From the NCBI RefSeq assembly GCF_036373705.1, contig NC_089864.1, positions 4,245,001 through 4,309,000 on the forward strand: a stretch of DNA of 64,000 bases. The letters are read 5' to 3'. The translations under genes and the position numbers were made by a program. The notes beneath the pieces are model-generated. The model made no database searches, was not told the DNA's origin, and saw only the letters and a program-made list of their open reading frames with translations. Every line of letters starts with the position of its first letter. Within the stretch, counting starts at the first letter, position 1. Shown here in pieces: positions 12,844 through 25,410 of this stretch. This stretch comes from Amia ocellicauda. Lineage: Eukaryota > Chordata > Actinopteri > Amiiformes > Amiidae.

Positions 12844-15800
12844 ATGGTTTCCTCCGGAGCTCTCGCCGGTGCTGTGCTGTGTCTGTTCCTGATCGGCAAC
12901 TTCACAGACGGTAGGAGAAGAGAAAACGGTTCATTCATTCATTCATTCATTTTCTTTCTCTCTCTCCGTTGTTTATTGGAGAGGATGTTGATCAAATAAC
13001 CGAAGCCTAGACTGGCGTGTTGATATCGGCTCTGAATTGTCTCATCTCCCTGCTTTGTATTGTTAAAGGGGTCTGTGTTGTGATACTAATTAAGATACAG
13101 GAGGAGTGACAAACAAGGCAACTCTCTAAAGTGAAAATCTCAATGTAGATATCCATGAACACATAACTATACTCAACTCTTAAACTGTCTCTGAGTTGTG
13201 TGACTGTATTCCTCCCTCTCTGAGGAGGGGGACTCGGGTTGTTTTGTTATGGCAGGGTGCTGTTTTTTTAGTGGTTTATGGTTTTTTTTAATGGCTGTAT
13301 TTCTTGAGGGGCTGGTGAGATATGTGCTGTGGGTGTCCAGCACAGGCTCTCAGTGGGTTTAAGGAACATGCAGACAGGGATGTGGGGATATACGTGCTCT
13401 TATTATACAGTGTGCAAAACCAAAAAAACAAAACCTTGTTCTTCGTTTAGCCTAAGCTACACGTATAAAAGTCATTCCTACATAAACATGTAACTAATTA
13501 TAATAAGAAACACAAAAGACCAGACCACAACCAGTGTGACATCTGTAAACAATAACCCATTACTCCAACACTCAACACAGACCAGCTGTCTCTAACGTTT
13601 ATTCAGGTCTTCACTGCCACCCAGTGTGTTGTCATCACATTTAAGATTAGGTTTAATTATTTGTAATTTGTGTATTGAAGGTTGATCTCTCTGTCATTTT
13701 TGGGTTGTGTTTCTGATTAGTTCTTCCTCTTTCTCTGTACTCCAGTGTCCTCAGCTCCCGTCTCAGTGTCCGTGAGATTTGGGGAGTCTGTGACTCTGCC
13801 CTGTGATGGATCAGCCTACAGAGAGACTCCTGAACAGGAGCTGTACATTAAATGGGAGACGATAACCCATCCAGTCTATGAGTTTGTCTATGGAAAGTCC
13901 TATCCCAGCTCTGGGTTTGAGAACAGGACTGAGGTTCCCCTGGAGAGGATCAGACAGGGGGACTTCTCTCTGACCCTCCAGCACGCCTCCTTCTCGGACG
14001 CAGGGATCTTTGACTGCTTGTATGAGTGGAGAGGGAACCGGGGAGAATTCCTTGGCAATGTGGAGCTCTCTGTGCAGGGTAAGAGTCTGACTCGCGAACG
14101 TATACTGTGTTTGAAGTTCAGCTTTTATATAAAGATGTATTTAGTTATGTTTTCATTCTTCCGGCACAGTCGTACAGTGTGAACGGAGTTTTTTGAAGAA
14201 GCTGCAGAAGAAGAAGAAGAGTTTTTTGATCACAGCTGCAGTATCGGTAGCCTGCTGTCTACTGAGTTTCCACTGGACTCGGCAGAACGTTAAAACCTGT
14301 ATGCCTCTGAGAACGGTGTGAAGCGGGCGACGACTCCAGATGCTGCAACAGCTTTAGATGCTCTGGATTTTCAATGTTAAACAACTGAATCTGTTCCATG
14401 TGGGTGGCTTTCCGATGCCATTATCCAGCGAGACGGTTGCCTGTATGCAAGTAACTGTCTGCATGGTGTTTATAAGGTTTCGTTTTTCACTGACTCAACG
14501 AGGGCTGTTTGCTGGCCTGTATTGTTAGAGGCTTTATAGATGACATGAAGAGCCAAGACAAGTACAGTGCAGCATGATGATGGGGAGGTGATGCCAGGTG
14601 CCGGACTGAGGTTGGCATACACAACAATAGGGAGCAGTAGAGGGGAGCGGACAGGTATGGAGCGGATGAGTGCAAAGAGCAGACGGTGTCTGGAACAGGG
14701 AGCTGCTGTTCATTAAGAGCATGGATTAAGTAATTCTCAAAACAGTTTTAAAGATGTTCCTGTTCTCTCTGCAGGTCGTGAGGAGAGCAGCTCTGTCTCC
14801 TATGGGCAGCCCCTGAGCCTCCGTCTGTACAGCAGGGCAGCTGTGACAGTGCGGTTTAACCCTGTGGGCGCTGGAGCCTCTCTCCCAGTGTGTGCTGTAG
14901 AGGGCGGCACCGTGACCCCTGACCCTGCCTATGGGCCCCGAGTCTCAGGGCAGGAGCAGGAGGTCACACTGTCTGCACTGACCTTCACTGACCAGGGCTC
15001 CTACACAGTGCTGGACTCCCAGAGCAGGACCATCAGCACTGTGAACGTCACTGTGACAGGTAGGACAGGGGCCGGGCTCTACTGGAGATCAGGGCTGTGG
15101 TGAGAGACAGGACTCGGGCTGATGTTCTCCTGTTTCATCCTCTCAGCTCACAGAGACGCCCTCACCCTGCCGTCTGGAGCCTCGCTGTCTCTCCCGCTAT
15201 ACTCTCCTGGGCCGGTGGAGGTGCTGTTTGCTGCTGCAGGAGAGGGAGCCTGTGTCTCAGTGTGCACTGTGGAGTGGGGTGCAGCGAGCCGCCCTGGCCC
15301 CGGGTACGAGCACAGAGTGTCAGTGCAGAGCGGCTCTCTGACCCTGCGCTCACTTACAGCAGCTGACCAGGGAAACTACACAGTGAGGGAGTCTGGGAAC
15401 AACCGCACCATCAGCACCGTCTCTGTGTCTGTCTCCCTCACATCTGAAGGTAAGAGTTCCTGGCAGCAGCCTGACTCTGGGCTTGTTTTCTGATCCAGCT
15501 CCCACACTCAGCGCCTGTTTGTGCTCCAGACTTGGGCGTTGTGCTCTAATCTCTAGTTTACTATGCAGGGTGTGTTTCTATCTGATATGACTGTTTCGCA
15601 TTAATTTGCCTAAAGATATAACAGTGATGTCTGTCAGTGAGTCATACAACTTAAATAGGAGCAGGAAAATAAAAATATTTCTTCTCATTGTTTCCATTTC
15701 TCTTTCTTCCTCTTTTCTTTTTTTAACCTTCTTTCTCCTCTTCTCTTTCTTTTCTGATGGTCTTGTGGACCTGAGATCTGAATTCAGGTCCAGGTCTTCA

Positions 15801-16036
15801 TTCTGTCCCTACCTGATCTTTATTAACCGATGAATGAGTGAAACGGTGTGTTGATGATCTCTTTCTCCCCCTTGTACTCAGACTCGGCTCCTCCTCTCTG
15901 GGTCTGGAGTGTTTCTGTCTCTGTGCTGGGGGTGTTACTGTGCCTCGGGGTCTCTGTGTATGTCTGGCGCAGCCTGAGGCTGAAGAGGAGACCACAAAAA
16001 CCGAGGACTACTCTTGATTCGCTACTGCCCGTGTAA
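12844..16036 (+). CDS. Gene A: IgSF receptor with V + two atypical Ig domains, short tail
   Basis: Complete gene, 1143 coding bases, 380 residues. Exons: signal peptide 12844-12910, V 13746-14078, D2 14775-15059, D3 15147-15449, TM/tail 15882-16036. All introns are GT-AG and phase 1. The first exon encodes MVSSGALAGAVLCLFLIG, a good signal peptide. The V domain has LPCDG, IKWE and DAGIFDC, so its disulfide is kept; the style is B7/butyrophilin-like. D2 (VRFNPVGAGASLPVCAVEGG ... DQGSYTVLDS) and D3 (VEVLFAAAGE ... DQGNYTVRES) have V where the F-strand Cys should be and L in the B strand, but each has Cys in a (P/S)VC(A/T)VE motif. The TM is WVWSVSVSVLGVLLCLGV. The tail is about 20 residues, basic, and has no tyrosine signalling motif. 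Possible polyadenylation signals are at 16547 and 17272. Role is unknown: adhesion, ligand or co-receptor are options. Confidence 0.88.
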
Positions 16037-17271
16037 GGGGTGCTCCACCAAGCCAGGCTACGGTTCACGAAACTGACACATCTTAAGCTTTGCCTTGGTT
16101 TACTGCCCTGCACCTTTCAGAGGAGCAAAAGGATTTTCAAATGGGACTGCGCACTGGACTGTACTAACACCACATCTGACTCAGAAAGTGTCTAAAGATC
16201 TGGGCTAGACAGGCGCTTTGAGTGGCCACAGCAGGATGGGAGTTGGTGGGACACTTGAGGCATGATGGGACGTTGAAATCATGGGGTCAGTATCGAAGGT
16301 CCTGGGCCACATGCTCAGTCTGCTGTACTCACCGTGCACTTTAAATACTCAGCAGGTAGATTATATATAGTGGGACCCAGGTGCCCTAATCTACACTTTG
16401 CTGAATGGTCTGTGTTTCGGCACTGTGGGGAAACTTGCTTCTGTGTTTACATCGCTTGCGCAAAGCACAGATTGCTCAACTATAGCCGTGACAGGGGGCT
16501 GATAAGGATCCTGTGATTCCAGCCACCACATGTTCCATGACCTCCTAATAAATAAATACATAAATAGAAAGGTAGATAACCATCCCTGCTTCGGTCTTGT
16601 CTGGTGACTGGCAGGCAGGTCATATGAGGATTGTTTCGTGGTGGTGATGGATTGCAGCAGCTGTTTTTTCCTGTGGTTGTTTTTCCACGGCTTCTGTAGG
16701 GAAATGCATATGAAAAGTATGTTCTAAAATAAACAAACACATGTAGCTCTAAAACTTTTAATGTTAAACCTGACATTTAGCACCATCCTAGGACATCCTG
16801 CTGAGTTCTTGCATGGATCCATCGCCTCAAATGAAACCCTGTGTACCTCGGAGTTTCTTGCACGTCTGAGAATGGTGTTTGTTCCCAGGCCGCTTATCAG
16901 GGGTTGGGACTGCACTGATGCAATGTCTGCTCAATAAGTGGAAGGTGCTTTTCCCATCATACTTCACAATTACAACTACTAATGCAATAGAGCTGTGAGT
17001 AATATAACAAGTATGTCTCTGTGTCAGTCCAGAGGGCCTTTTTGGGAAAGCAATACAGTTTGGCTTTAGCCTGTTTCTTCTCATGGCAGAAAAGTATTAT
17101 TATGATTTATGATATGCTGATTCCTAATCTGCTCATATTGTCATGTGCTGTTGTCTCAATACAAAAACATGAATCTGACTGTTAAACCTCTTTGTCAGAT
17201 CTCAAGCATATTCAGTTTCACATTAATTTGTCAAATAACTTGTTGAGTTCTCTTTCTGTTTTTATGAGTGC
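16037..17271. other. Gene A 3' flank/UTR
   Basis: No further exon is recognised. AATAAATAAATA at 16547 could serve as an early polyadenylation signal. Confidence 0.4.
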
Positions 17272-17277
17272 AATAAA
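17272..17277 (+). promoter_or_regulatory. AATAAA polyadenylation signal, possible gene A end
   Basis: GCAATAAAGCTGTG has the classic hexamer context and lies 1.2 kb after the stop codon. Use by gene A is inference. Confidence 0.35.
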
Positions 17278-18489
17278 GCTGTGTACACATAATTCATTCC
17301 CAGGTTATTGTTCCGAGTCTTTTATTGTATTTGTACTGTTTGTTTGATCTGTTTTTTCTAAAAAAAAAAAACTATTTAAATATCTGTTCATAACAATATA
17401 TCTATAGTTGGAGGTGAAACTTTCTCAGTGTGGTTCAGAAATGTTTAGTCTACAATACAATAGCTATTATGCTTTACTGTGGCTGCTGTTCACTTTAATT
17501 GTGATTTTTACTGGAGATATAAGGAGTTCATTGTGCTTTGTTCTCAGTTGCTGCTGCAGGTGTTTCAGTTTCAGTTATTTTTTATGGTATTGGTTTTCGC
17601 TCTCACAAGTTAAAAATATTCTTTTGAGTTTCAGTGTTTTTAGTTTTAAATCATCTGTACGGGCAGGATCAAATACAATGTTTTTCCGTAGGCTTCTTCA
17701 AATGTGCCAGGTTGGCACAATACCTTCCTAAAAGAGTTACTGGTCACACTTTATAATAATGACTGCTATTCATGTATGAATTAATATATGAATACCACAG
17801 CATTAACACGTGAATATGTCATGGTCTTCATCCGAGTTCTGATGTTAATCATGTGTCACAGGGTTGTGGGGTTCATGTGATCAGAAGTGAGACAATGTGC
17901 CTGAGGTATTTTCATTACATTACATTACATTACATTATGTGTAATTTAGCTGATGCTCTTAGCCAGGGCGACTTACATTTGTACCCATTTATAGAGCTGG
18001 GCATATTTATGGGTTAATCCTGTGGTATTCATATAGGAATTGAAGAATATTTAGTTTTTAAAGTGATATTGAGTTACTCCACAGGTGTTGCCAGTTTGAA
18101 TGTTCAATTTCACACACATGCTTGTGTAACGATGCAGGACACCGCAGAGCCGCTCAGCGGATGCAGTCACTCTGAGTGTCAGTAATGCATAATGATTCAT
18201 ATTACTGGAACATAAAAAGATCTAAATAATATGCACCTATGAGCACTTTTTGGGAGGTGGGCCTTAGATCCTGTTATATAAAACCCCCGAAACCGCACCC
18301 GCGCTTACCTCATCCTCTCCCATGGAGGGATGAATATAGGGCCTGGACAAGGGCATCTGCTAAGAAATAAATATTTATATTAATAATAATGAAACGTGAC
18401 GCATTGCGAACAGGCCGTGTCTGACAGGGCAGTGGCTCAGTGGGAACGGTTTCTCCAGCAAGGAAGAAATTACATAGCCTATTGTTAAC
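17278..18489. other. Intergenic with L2/SINE-type tails
   Basis: Bases 17911-17985 hold a (TTACA)n run followed by GCTGATGCTCTTAGCCAGGG, the reverse form of the L2/V-SINE 3' tail common in fish (AGCAGACGCTTTTATCCAGA-like). Bases 18341-18370 contain CCTGGACAAGGGCATCTGCT, the same tail in the other orientation. No gene is seen. Confidence 0.5.
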
Positions 18490-19530
18490 ATGAAATACGT
18501 TTGCTTTTATTTAATCAGCGTATTGATTCAGCGTATCACTCTGACAGAGCTCCAGCGTGTCTCTGTGGAGAGAGGAGAACCTTCCAGAAGAACAACCATC
18601 TCTGCAGCACTCCACCAATCAGGCCTGTATGGTAGAGTGGCCAGACGGAAGCCACTCCTCAGTAAAAGGCACATGACAGCCCGCCTGGAGTTTGCCAAAA
18701 TGCATCTGAAGGACTCTCAGACCATGAGAAACAAAATTCTCTGGTCTGATGAAACAAAGATTGAACTCCTAGGCCTGAATGGCAAGCATCATGTCTGGAG
18801 GAAACCAGGCACTGCTCATCACCTGGCCAATACCATCCCTACAGTGAAGCATGGTGGCGGCAGCATCATGCTATGGGGATGTTTTTCAGCGGCAGGAACT
18901 GGGAGACTAGTCAGGATCGAGGGAAAGATGAATGCAGCAATGTACAGAGACATCCTTGATGAAAACCTGCTCCAGAGCGCTCTGCACCTCAGACTGGGGC
19001 GAAGGTTCATCTTCCAACAGGACAACGACCCTAAGCACACAGCCAAGATAACAAAGGAGTGGCTACAGCACAACTCTGTGAATGTCCTTGAGTGGCCCAG
19101 TCAGATCCCAGACTTGAACCTGTTAGATCTCTCCAGAGATGTTCAGAAAATGGCTGTGCACTGACGCTCCCCATCCAACCTGAGGGAGCTTGAGAGGTCC
19201 TGCCAAGAAGAACGGGAGAAACTTCCCAAAAATAGGTGTGCCAAGCTTGTAGCATCATACTCAAAAAGACTTGAGGCTGTAATTGGTGCCAAAGGTGCAT
19301 CAACAAAGTATTGAGCAAAGGCTGTGAATACTTATGTACATGTGCATCTTTTTATTTTTATTTTTAATACATTTGCAAAGATTTCAAACAAACTTATTTC
19401 ACGTTGTCATAATGAGGTATTGTTTGTAGAATTTTGAGGAAAATATTGAATTTAATCCATTTTGGAATAAGGCTGTAACATGAAATGTGGAAAAAGTGAA
19501 GTGCTGTGAATACTTTCTGAATGTACTCTA
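18490..19530 (+). mobile_element. Tc1-like transposon relic (DD34E type), degenerate
   Basis: Bases 18490-19164 encode 224 residues of a Tc1 transposase lacking the N-terminal DNA-binding domain. The first catalytic Asp (WSDETKIE) and second ([11 protein letters not shown]) remain. The third region, normally PDLNPIEHLW, reads [12 protein letters not shown], so the Glu is lost, and a stop follows at CACTGA. Family sequence continues after the stop to GCATCAACAAAGTATTGAGC. A 3' inverted-repeat-like end, GTGAATACTTTCTGAATGTA, lies near 19507. The 5' end is missing. Inactive. Confidence 0.85.
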
Positions 19531-21289
19531 ATATGAAAACTGTTGATCTGAATCTCATACCATCATCTGTGTAGCATGCTGTTTGGAGGGAAAATGCACT
19601 GAGCCACAAGTGGGCAATAATTCTTTATTTGGGACAGATTTAGTGTGAAGCTAATATCATTCGATTAGATTAATACAATATGAAATCTAGATCTGCTGTG
19701 GAGCTACAGAAAAGGACAGACAATACCCTGCTCCCCTCGCAGACCTCTGAGTCTTGGCTGGCAGCAGGCAGCCTGGTACGTCTTCAGCAGTCTTCTTCCT
19801 CTGGTCCACTTCCACTTACTTTGTCCAGTTGTGGATTTTAAAGGTTTAACCCAACCAATCATATTTGAGCACATCTTTACCATGGGCTCAGAACATGACC
19901 AGACCATGTTACCATGGGGGCCTCAAACTGCAATGACCTCTGGAAACTGATTCCTTTCTGCCTCGGCCCAAGGGCTTGAGTTGACCACAGGAATTCCACA
20001 AACATCAGCTGTTTACATTAAATCATACCATATATTAACATGCAATGTTAAACTACTGACTATTAGGAAACAGGCTATTGTGGCATTGTGGCAATTATAA
20101 CACCCCAGCAAACATGGCCATAACAGGCAGCCCTTGTTGAGCCCATTCTGGCCCCAAGTTATTGGCCCAGCTCTGGCTGTATTTCTGTGCTTTGACCTCT
20201 TGTCTTCTATTGGAAGATGTCTGTTAATTCTAAGCAGTCTCATCTATTGGATACATTCTTAAAAATGTGTTCCAATAAACAATGTAATATAACACAAGCG
20301 CCACAAAGACTTGAGGTAACAACACAAACCACCAAAACGCTGTTCAGTTCTGTCTTCCGTGTGCGCTCGCCACTGTGAAAAAGAAGCACAAAACTATTAA
20401 TTTACCGTCAGTCACAATGGCAGAGACAAATGAACAAGGACACCATCGTCGCACACTCCACTCCAGAGACCTGGGCTGCGTCCCAAATCGCACACTCGCT
20501 CCTACACCCTTCGACAAGCGTACACTTCGCATGACGTTGTGCTGACGTCACAGAGTGTGCCCTTGAGTGAGGAGGAGGAGGGCAGGGATGGTGAACTTTA
20601 GAAACCCAGTCAGTGTATTTGTCAGTGACGGCACCACCCCCAAGTCATTGAGCAGCGCCGCGTTATTGTCTGAGTATTCATGTAGGTCGGCTTCTTGTGC
20701 CCAGATTTTCGCAGTTATGCGCAGAACTGCAGAATCCTCCGCTCCCTTTGGTGGAGCTGCGCAGATCCGTGCAGAACTGCAATAATCTGCACTTCACGGA
20801 CGAGATGTCAGTGTTATGATGAGTGTTCATGCTGCGGTGTGGCGCTGTGGGAGCAGGAGGACGAGGACAGAAACTGTAAGCCTGTCCTCCTGAGCTCCGT
20901 GAAGTTACCCCCCCACTTACAGCACAAACGATACACTGCATATCATTCGTTTGTGCTATGTTTGTGCTGTTGAAATTATTGTTTGAACTATTGTGGTTTT
21001 AACGTTATTCATGATTTTTTATTAAACGTTTATTAAACGTGACGTCACTCAGCCCCCTCACAATAACATATTCAAACCAATCGCCACTCTTTCGTTTTGA
21101 GATATCTCTAAATTACAATTTGGCTTGCCTTAAACGCTGAAGATCACTTCCACACCCGGGGCTTTTCAGAGTGGTTAACGAGTCTGACCTGCGCACTGCG
21201 ACACAGGCGTGAGTTCTCCGGACTCTAATGTCTGCACTGCCTCAATAAGACCACTAGGTGGCAGTTAAGAGCCATCAGTTAATGCTACC
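19531..21289. other. Intergenic, no gene recognised
   Basis: Several open frames near 20340-20970 on both strands lack known motifs. CTGGGCTGCGTCCCAAATCG at about 20471 resembles the terminus of the MITE at 23638-24083 (GCTGCGTCCAAAACCGC on its reverse end) and may mark another transposon remnant. Confidence 0.4.
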
Positions 21290-22937
21290 AAGCTAGGGAG
21301 TAAGGATTGTCAGGGTGGGATTTGAAAACTTTTTGAAGAGCAAGCAACACACAAGCACCTGACCTCAGGACCATCTGACACCTGTATCTGGTACCACTTA
21401 GGATTTAGGAAAAGGTACACGTATCTGTACAATACTTATAACAAACTGACTTGAAGATTTAAAGAGAATAGATTTCACAAGATCAGTAACTGCCCTGTTA
21501 CTGAAATCAGTGTGTTTAGATACAAATGTGATGTATTGTTTGTCAGTCTGACCTCCCTTTCATTGATACCTGTAGGTTCACTTTTTTAAAGTGAGGGAGG
21601 TGGTGATCACCTGAGTTCACAGTCTCTCATGTTATTATCTCACCACTGATTAAAATACCAAGGTGTCTATTACAGTCGCTAAATGGCACTTTATGTGATA
21701 CTAGTAACAGCAATAGGAAATGTCTGCAAAAACTAAATTGTGTCCATAAAAGCAAACATGCATTGTGGTGTCAGATGTTTAAGAACAAGGGGAACAATTT
21801 AAGTAAAAGCATTTATTGTTTTTTGGGACAAACAGCCAAAATCAGGAACAAAACAGGGTGATAATGTAATTGCCAGCATTTAGTCCAATAGTTCAACTAT
21901 AAACAAAATAATAATAATAAAAAAAGACATAACCTAATCCTTGTTGCAGGCTCAAATGGGTGAGGGCATTAACCTTCAGCCCAGCTCTCTCTACTGACTG
22001 CCTCTCTGTCGGCCCAGCCTCTCCCCTTTGACCCAACCAATAACCCACAGAGGCATTCACCAAATTCCCAAACATATCTACTCCTACAGAATAGTATTTA
22101 CATGAAAATACCAACACCGTCAGGAATTATTTTGCCTGGGCCCCCCACATACCCTAGAATCACCACTGTGTGCACATCTACAGCAATGTGGATGTTTGAC
22201 ACCTGTAGAGAGCTGCACACACAAAGAACCACCAGGTGCATCCTGCCAGTGAACACTAACACACAAGATCACACACAAACACAATCTGCCAGCACTTAGA
22301 CTCCTCTGTGGTTAGGAAAGTGGAACAGATGCCCACAGTGGTGTGCTCAGAGAAACAGAGCCGCTGCACATGTAAACTGCTCCCAGATCATACTGCTGCA
22401 GAAATACATCCATAAGTATACAGTATCTATTAGAACTGTCTCTCTCTAGTCTATAATATTAATCCCTATTACCCCTGCTGATCAGACCAATATCACACAT
22501 TTGATTATATGCCAGGATGTGTGAATGAGTGACGGAATAATTAAATAGACTGTCACTGTAGGAAACATACAATAAACAATATTATAAAATTAAATTAAAT
22601 AAATCCACACAGTAAAATATAATAAAATACACCCAAGAACAGGTACATGTTCCACAGCCATTGGAATCTGCACCAATAGAGATCCCTCTGGGGAAAAGTT
22701 ACTTTGGAGATTGTATGTTATACATAAATCAGCTTATACATACATACAGCTCTGGAGAAAATGAAGAGACCACTCCAAGTTCAGAAATCAGACCCTGGAG
22801 ACCCCTATTGTAACGTGCACTTTCAATATTAATTATTATTATTATAAAACAAAATTGTATTAAGTGTCACACACTTCCTTTGACAAAAGTACTCACAGAG
22901 GAAGAGGAGCAGAGCTGCCTTCCTGCAGCCTGTTCAT
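21290..22937 (-). pseudogene. NITR relic 1: 3' flanks plus frameshifted leader, receptor exons deleted
   Basis: On the minus strand 22937-22897 is a copy of the NITR leader exon (starting ATGAACAGGCTGCAGG) with a correct GTGAGT donor. It is 41 instead of 43 nt, and the 2-bp loss shifts the frame. The preceding 5' UTR block (AGCCCCAGTCTCTGCAGTCA) is also conserved. Bases 22140-22740 match the 3' flank of N3 at 57480-58010, and 21290-21780 match 51220-51790. V, TM and tail exons are absent, so an internal deletion joined leader and 3' flank. ACAGCTCTGGAGAAAATGAA at 22746 is a Tc1-type terminus remnant. Confidence 0.75.
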
Positions 22938-23289
22938 CTCAGCAGACACTGACTGCAGAGACTGGGGCTCTAGGGCTGCTGTATTAAAAAAAATCCTGAT
23001 TTACAGAAGAACCATCTATGAATATCTTAATTTTATTGTCCCTTTCTCTGAGATTGACAAATGTGCTATGCTATATATTACACACTACAATGCTGTGCTC
23101 CTGTGTGTTTGTGTGCTGTGTGCTACTGGCAGGCTCCATATTCCCACAGTGAGAGCAAACATTGTAACATTGCTATTTCAGCACAGTGTTTTGTGGTCAG
23201 TATCTAATACAGTAAATTGCCACTTCAGACATCAGGCAGTAATCACACAAGAAGCAATCAGTCTTTATATACTCTGTGAATGTGTAATG

Positions 23290-24190
23290 ACGGGGATCGC
23301 CATGTGTAGACCCAGGTGCAGAGCACAAGAGACATGTCAGGTCAGGCGAGTGGTGGATAGCTGGCAAACAGGAACAATAAGGGCAAAGCAGAACTTGAGG
23401 ACAAGGACACTAGCAGGTGGTCAAGAGATCGGGCGTACAGGCTGGTCAGGAGAATCCAAGGGTCAGAGATCGAAAGACAAAAGCAAGGAACTGATACATA
23501 AGATGTCAATACTAGGAGAAATAAGGCTCGGAATTGTTTCAAGAAAGAAAACAAGACTGGGAACAAAGAGCTATATATACACAAGAGGATAATGAGTAGG
23601 GAGCGAGGAGCAGGTGAAGTGAGATAAGAGAGACAGCGGACATCCAAAACCGCATACTAGCATACTAAATAGTATGCCAAAACAGTACACCACCTTTAGT
23701 AGTACGTTCAAATACAAAGTATGCATATAATAGTATGCGAAAAGTACCGGATTGATACTTCTTCCTTTTTGAAAACGATGTATGCAAGCACTGGACACTT
23801 TTCAATCCCATAAGACCATGTGTAAAAAAGGGGCGTGTCTGATGTGGTCATTCCATGTCTGAGAAATAGGTGGACAACTGCGTTTTCAATTGTAAAAAAC
23901 TGTACAGATAGACTAGGTAAGTTAAGACTGATTTATATAAATAGTCGTAAGACATTTGTAAGTCAGCGCGGTGCATTTTGTTTACAGGAAGTCGTCATTA
24001 AACCGCGAAAGGAAAGTTCAACACGTCGAGATTTGATGACATAATTAGTGCGTAGTATGTAGTATGCGGTTTTGGACGCAGCCAGGGACGAATAAATCAA
24101 TAATGAGGCGAATGGAGGCGAAGAGCCTGGGAAAACACTGTGGCAATGGCGGCCTCTGGTGGTGATCTTGGGAACTGTCAGGTAGTGGAT
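23290..24190. repeat. Dispersed repeat interrupted by a MITE
   Basis: Sequence before 23638 (CAGGTCAGGCGAGTGGTGGA and following) and after 24083 (AGGGACGAATAAATCAATAA) appears to be one repeat split by the element at 23638-24083. Its class is not identified. Confidence 0.35.
23638..24083. mobile_element. Non-autonomous DNA transposon (MITE) with inverted ends
   Basis: The left end reads CATCCAAAACCGCATACTAG and the right end GTAGTATGCGGTTTTGGACG, which form terminal inverted repeats around a core of about 445 bp. No transposase is encoded. The TIRs with repeated GCATACTA/TAGTATGC motifs fit PIF/Harbinger-like MITEs of fish, but the target duplication is not clear. Confidence 0.6.
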
Positions 24191-24591
24191 GTAGCAGAAT
24201 GTGAGAAGAAAGCACTTTGGACAATCCTACTGACTGAGCTCTCGCACCTGACACACCTGTCTGTAGACACCAGTTGCCTCATCAGAGGTGACAGTGCAGG
24301 GCAAACTTTAAAACTGTGAACTGGATACAAAATGTGCGTTAAAAATACTGACATATGTATTGTAGTTTTCTGCACAGTCTGTGTAGGATCACAGTCAGTA
24401 GAGTGTGAAATAAACAAATAAAATTAAATAACGCAATAAATCAAATACACACACACACAGAGATTTTCTATCACCGTGTGGTGCAGACCTGACCACCCCC
24501 TCCTAAACATCATCTCTCTCACCCCCCAGTGCGGAAGCTGCTCATCCGCCCTAGAGCCCCAGTCTCTCCAGTGCAGTCAGTGTCTGCTGAG
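24191..24591 (+). promoter_or_regulatory. N2 upstream region
   Basis: The 70 bp before the N2 start codon (from CCAGTGCGGAAGCTGCTCAT through GTGCAGTCAGTGTCTGCTGA) is almost identical, in reverse, to the sequence next to the orphan leader at 54117-54159. Its proximal half is also next to the N3 and N4 leaders. This marks a conserved 5' UTR/core promoter. No TATA box is evident. Confidence 0.5.
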
Positions 24592-24997
24592 ATGGACGGG
24601 CTGGACAGCAGGGCGGCTCTGCTCCTCTTCCTCTGTGAGTACTGCGACTGCCGGATAACATTTTTCAACACAATCATATTTACTGTCGCTTCAGTCAGAT
24701 TCCAAGATGTTGACAGATCCTGTTACAATGTTTGTTATCAGTTTGATTTTTATAAATCGTTTTACACATTTACAGTGTTAAATAATATAACAAAAATCAT
24801 AGCAACAAAAATAACAAGAACAACAATTATAATAATACATATTAAATATAAAAAGAGGTAGCCTATACATGAACTTGCTTCATCTTCAATACACTCTTGT
24901 GACCAACTTATCTTTGCTGTAAATGTCTTTCATCCCCAATAAACACCATAAATTGTGTTCTTGGGGAAACACCATTATCCACGTTTTGCCTATTTTT

Positions 24998-25068
<71 letters not shown>

Positions 25069-25370
25069 TCTTAGCAGACGCCTTTGTCCAGGGCGACTAC
25101 ATTTCGATAGACTGACAGATTTACTGCTCCTGCTGCTCCTGCTGCTTCTAATACAGTCGGTTATGATGATATGCTAAAGGATACATAAATTAACAATATA
25201 ATAACTAATACATTACAAAAAAAAATTAACGTTCATTTAAATACATTACAACATATCCTAATGATTGTGATAATAACAATAACAACAATAATAAAGTCAT
25301 AATGAGAGAAACTCTAATCAAAATATACCTGTGGAATATAAACCTGTTGAACTCAAACTCTATTATTATA

Positions 25371-25410
<40 letters not shown>

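Noticed and set aside
22864-23592. 242-codon plus-strand open frame
   Set aside because: It runs antisense through the leader pseudoexon and then through a dispersed repeat. It has no protein motif.
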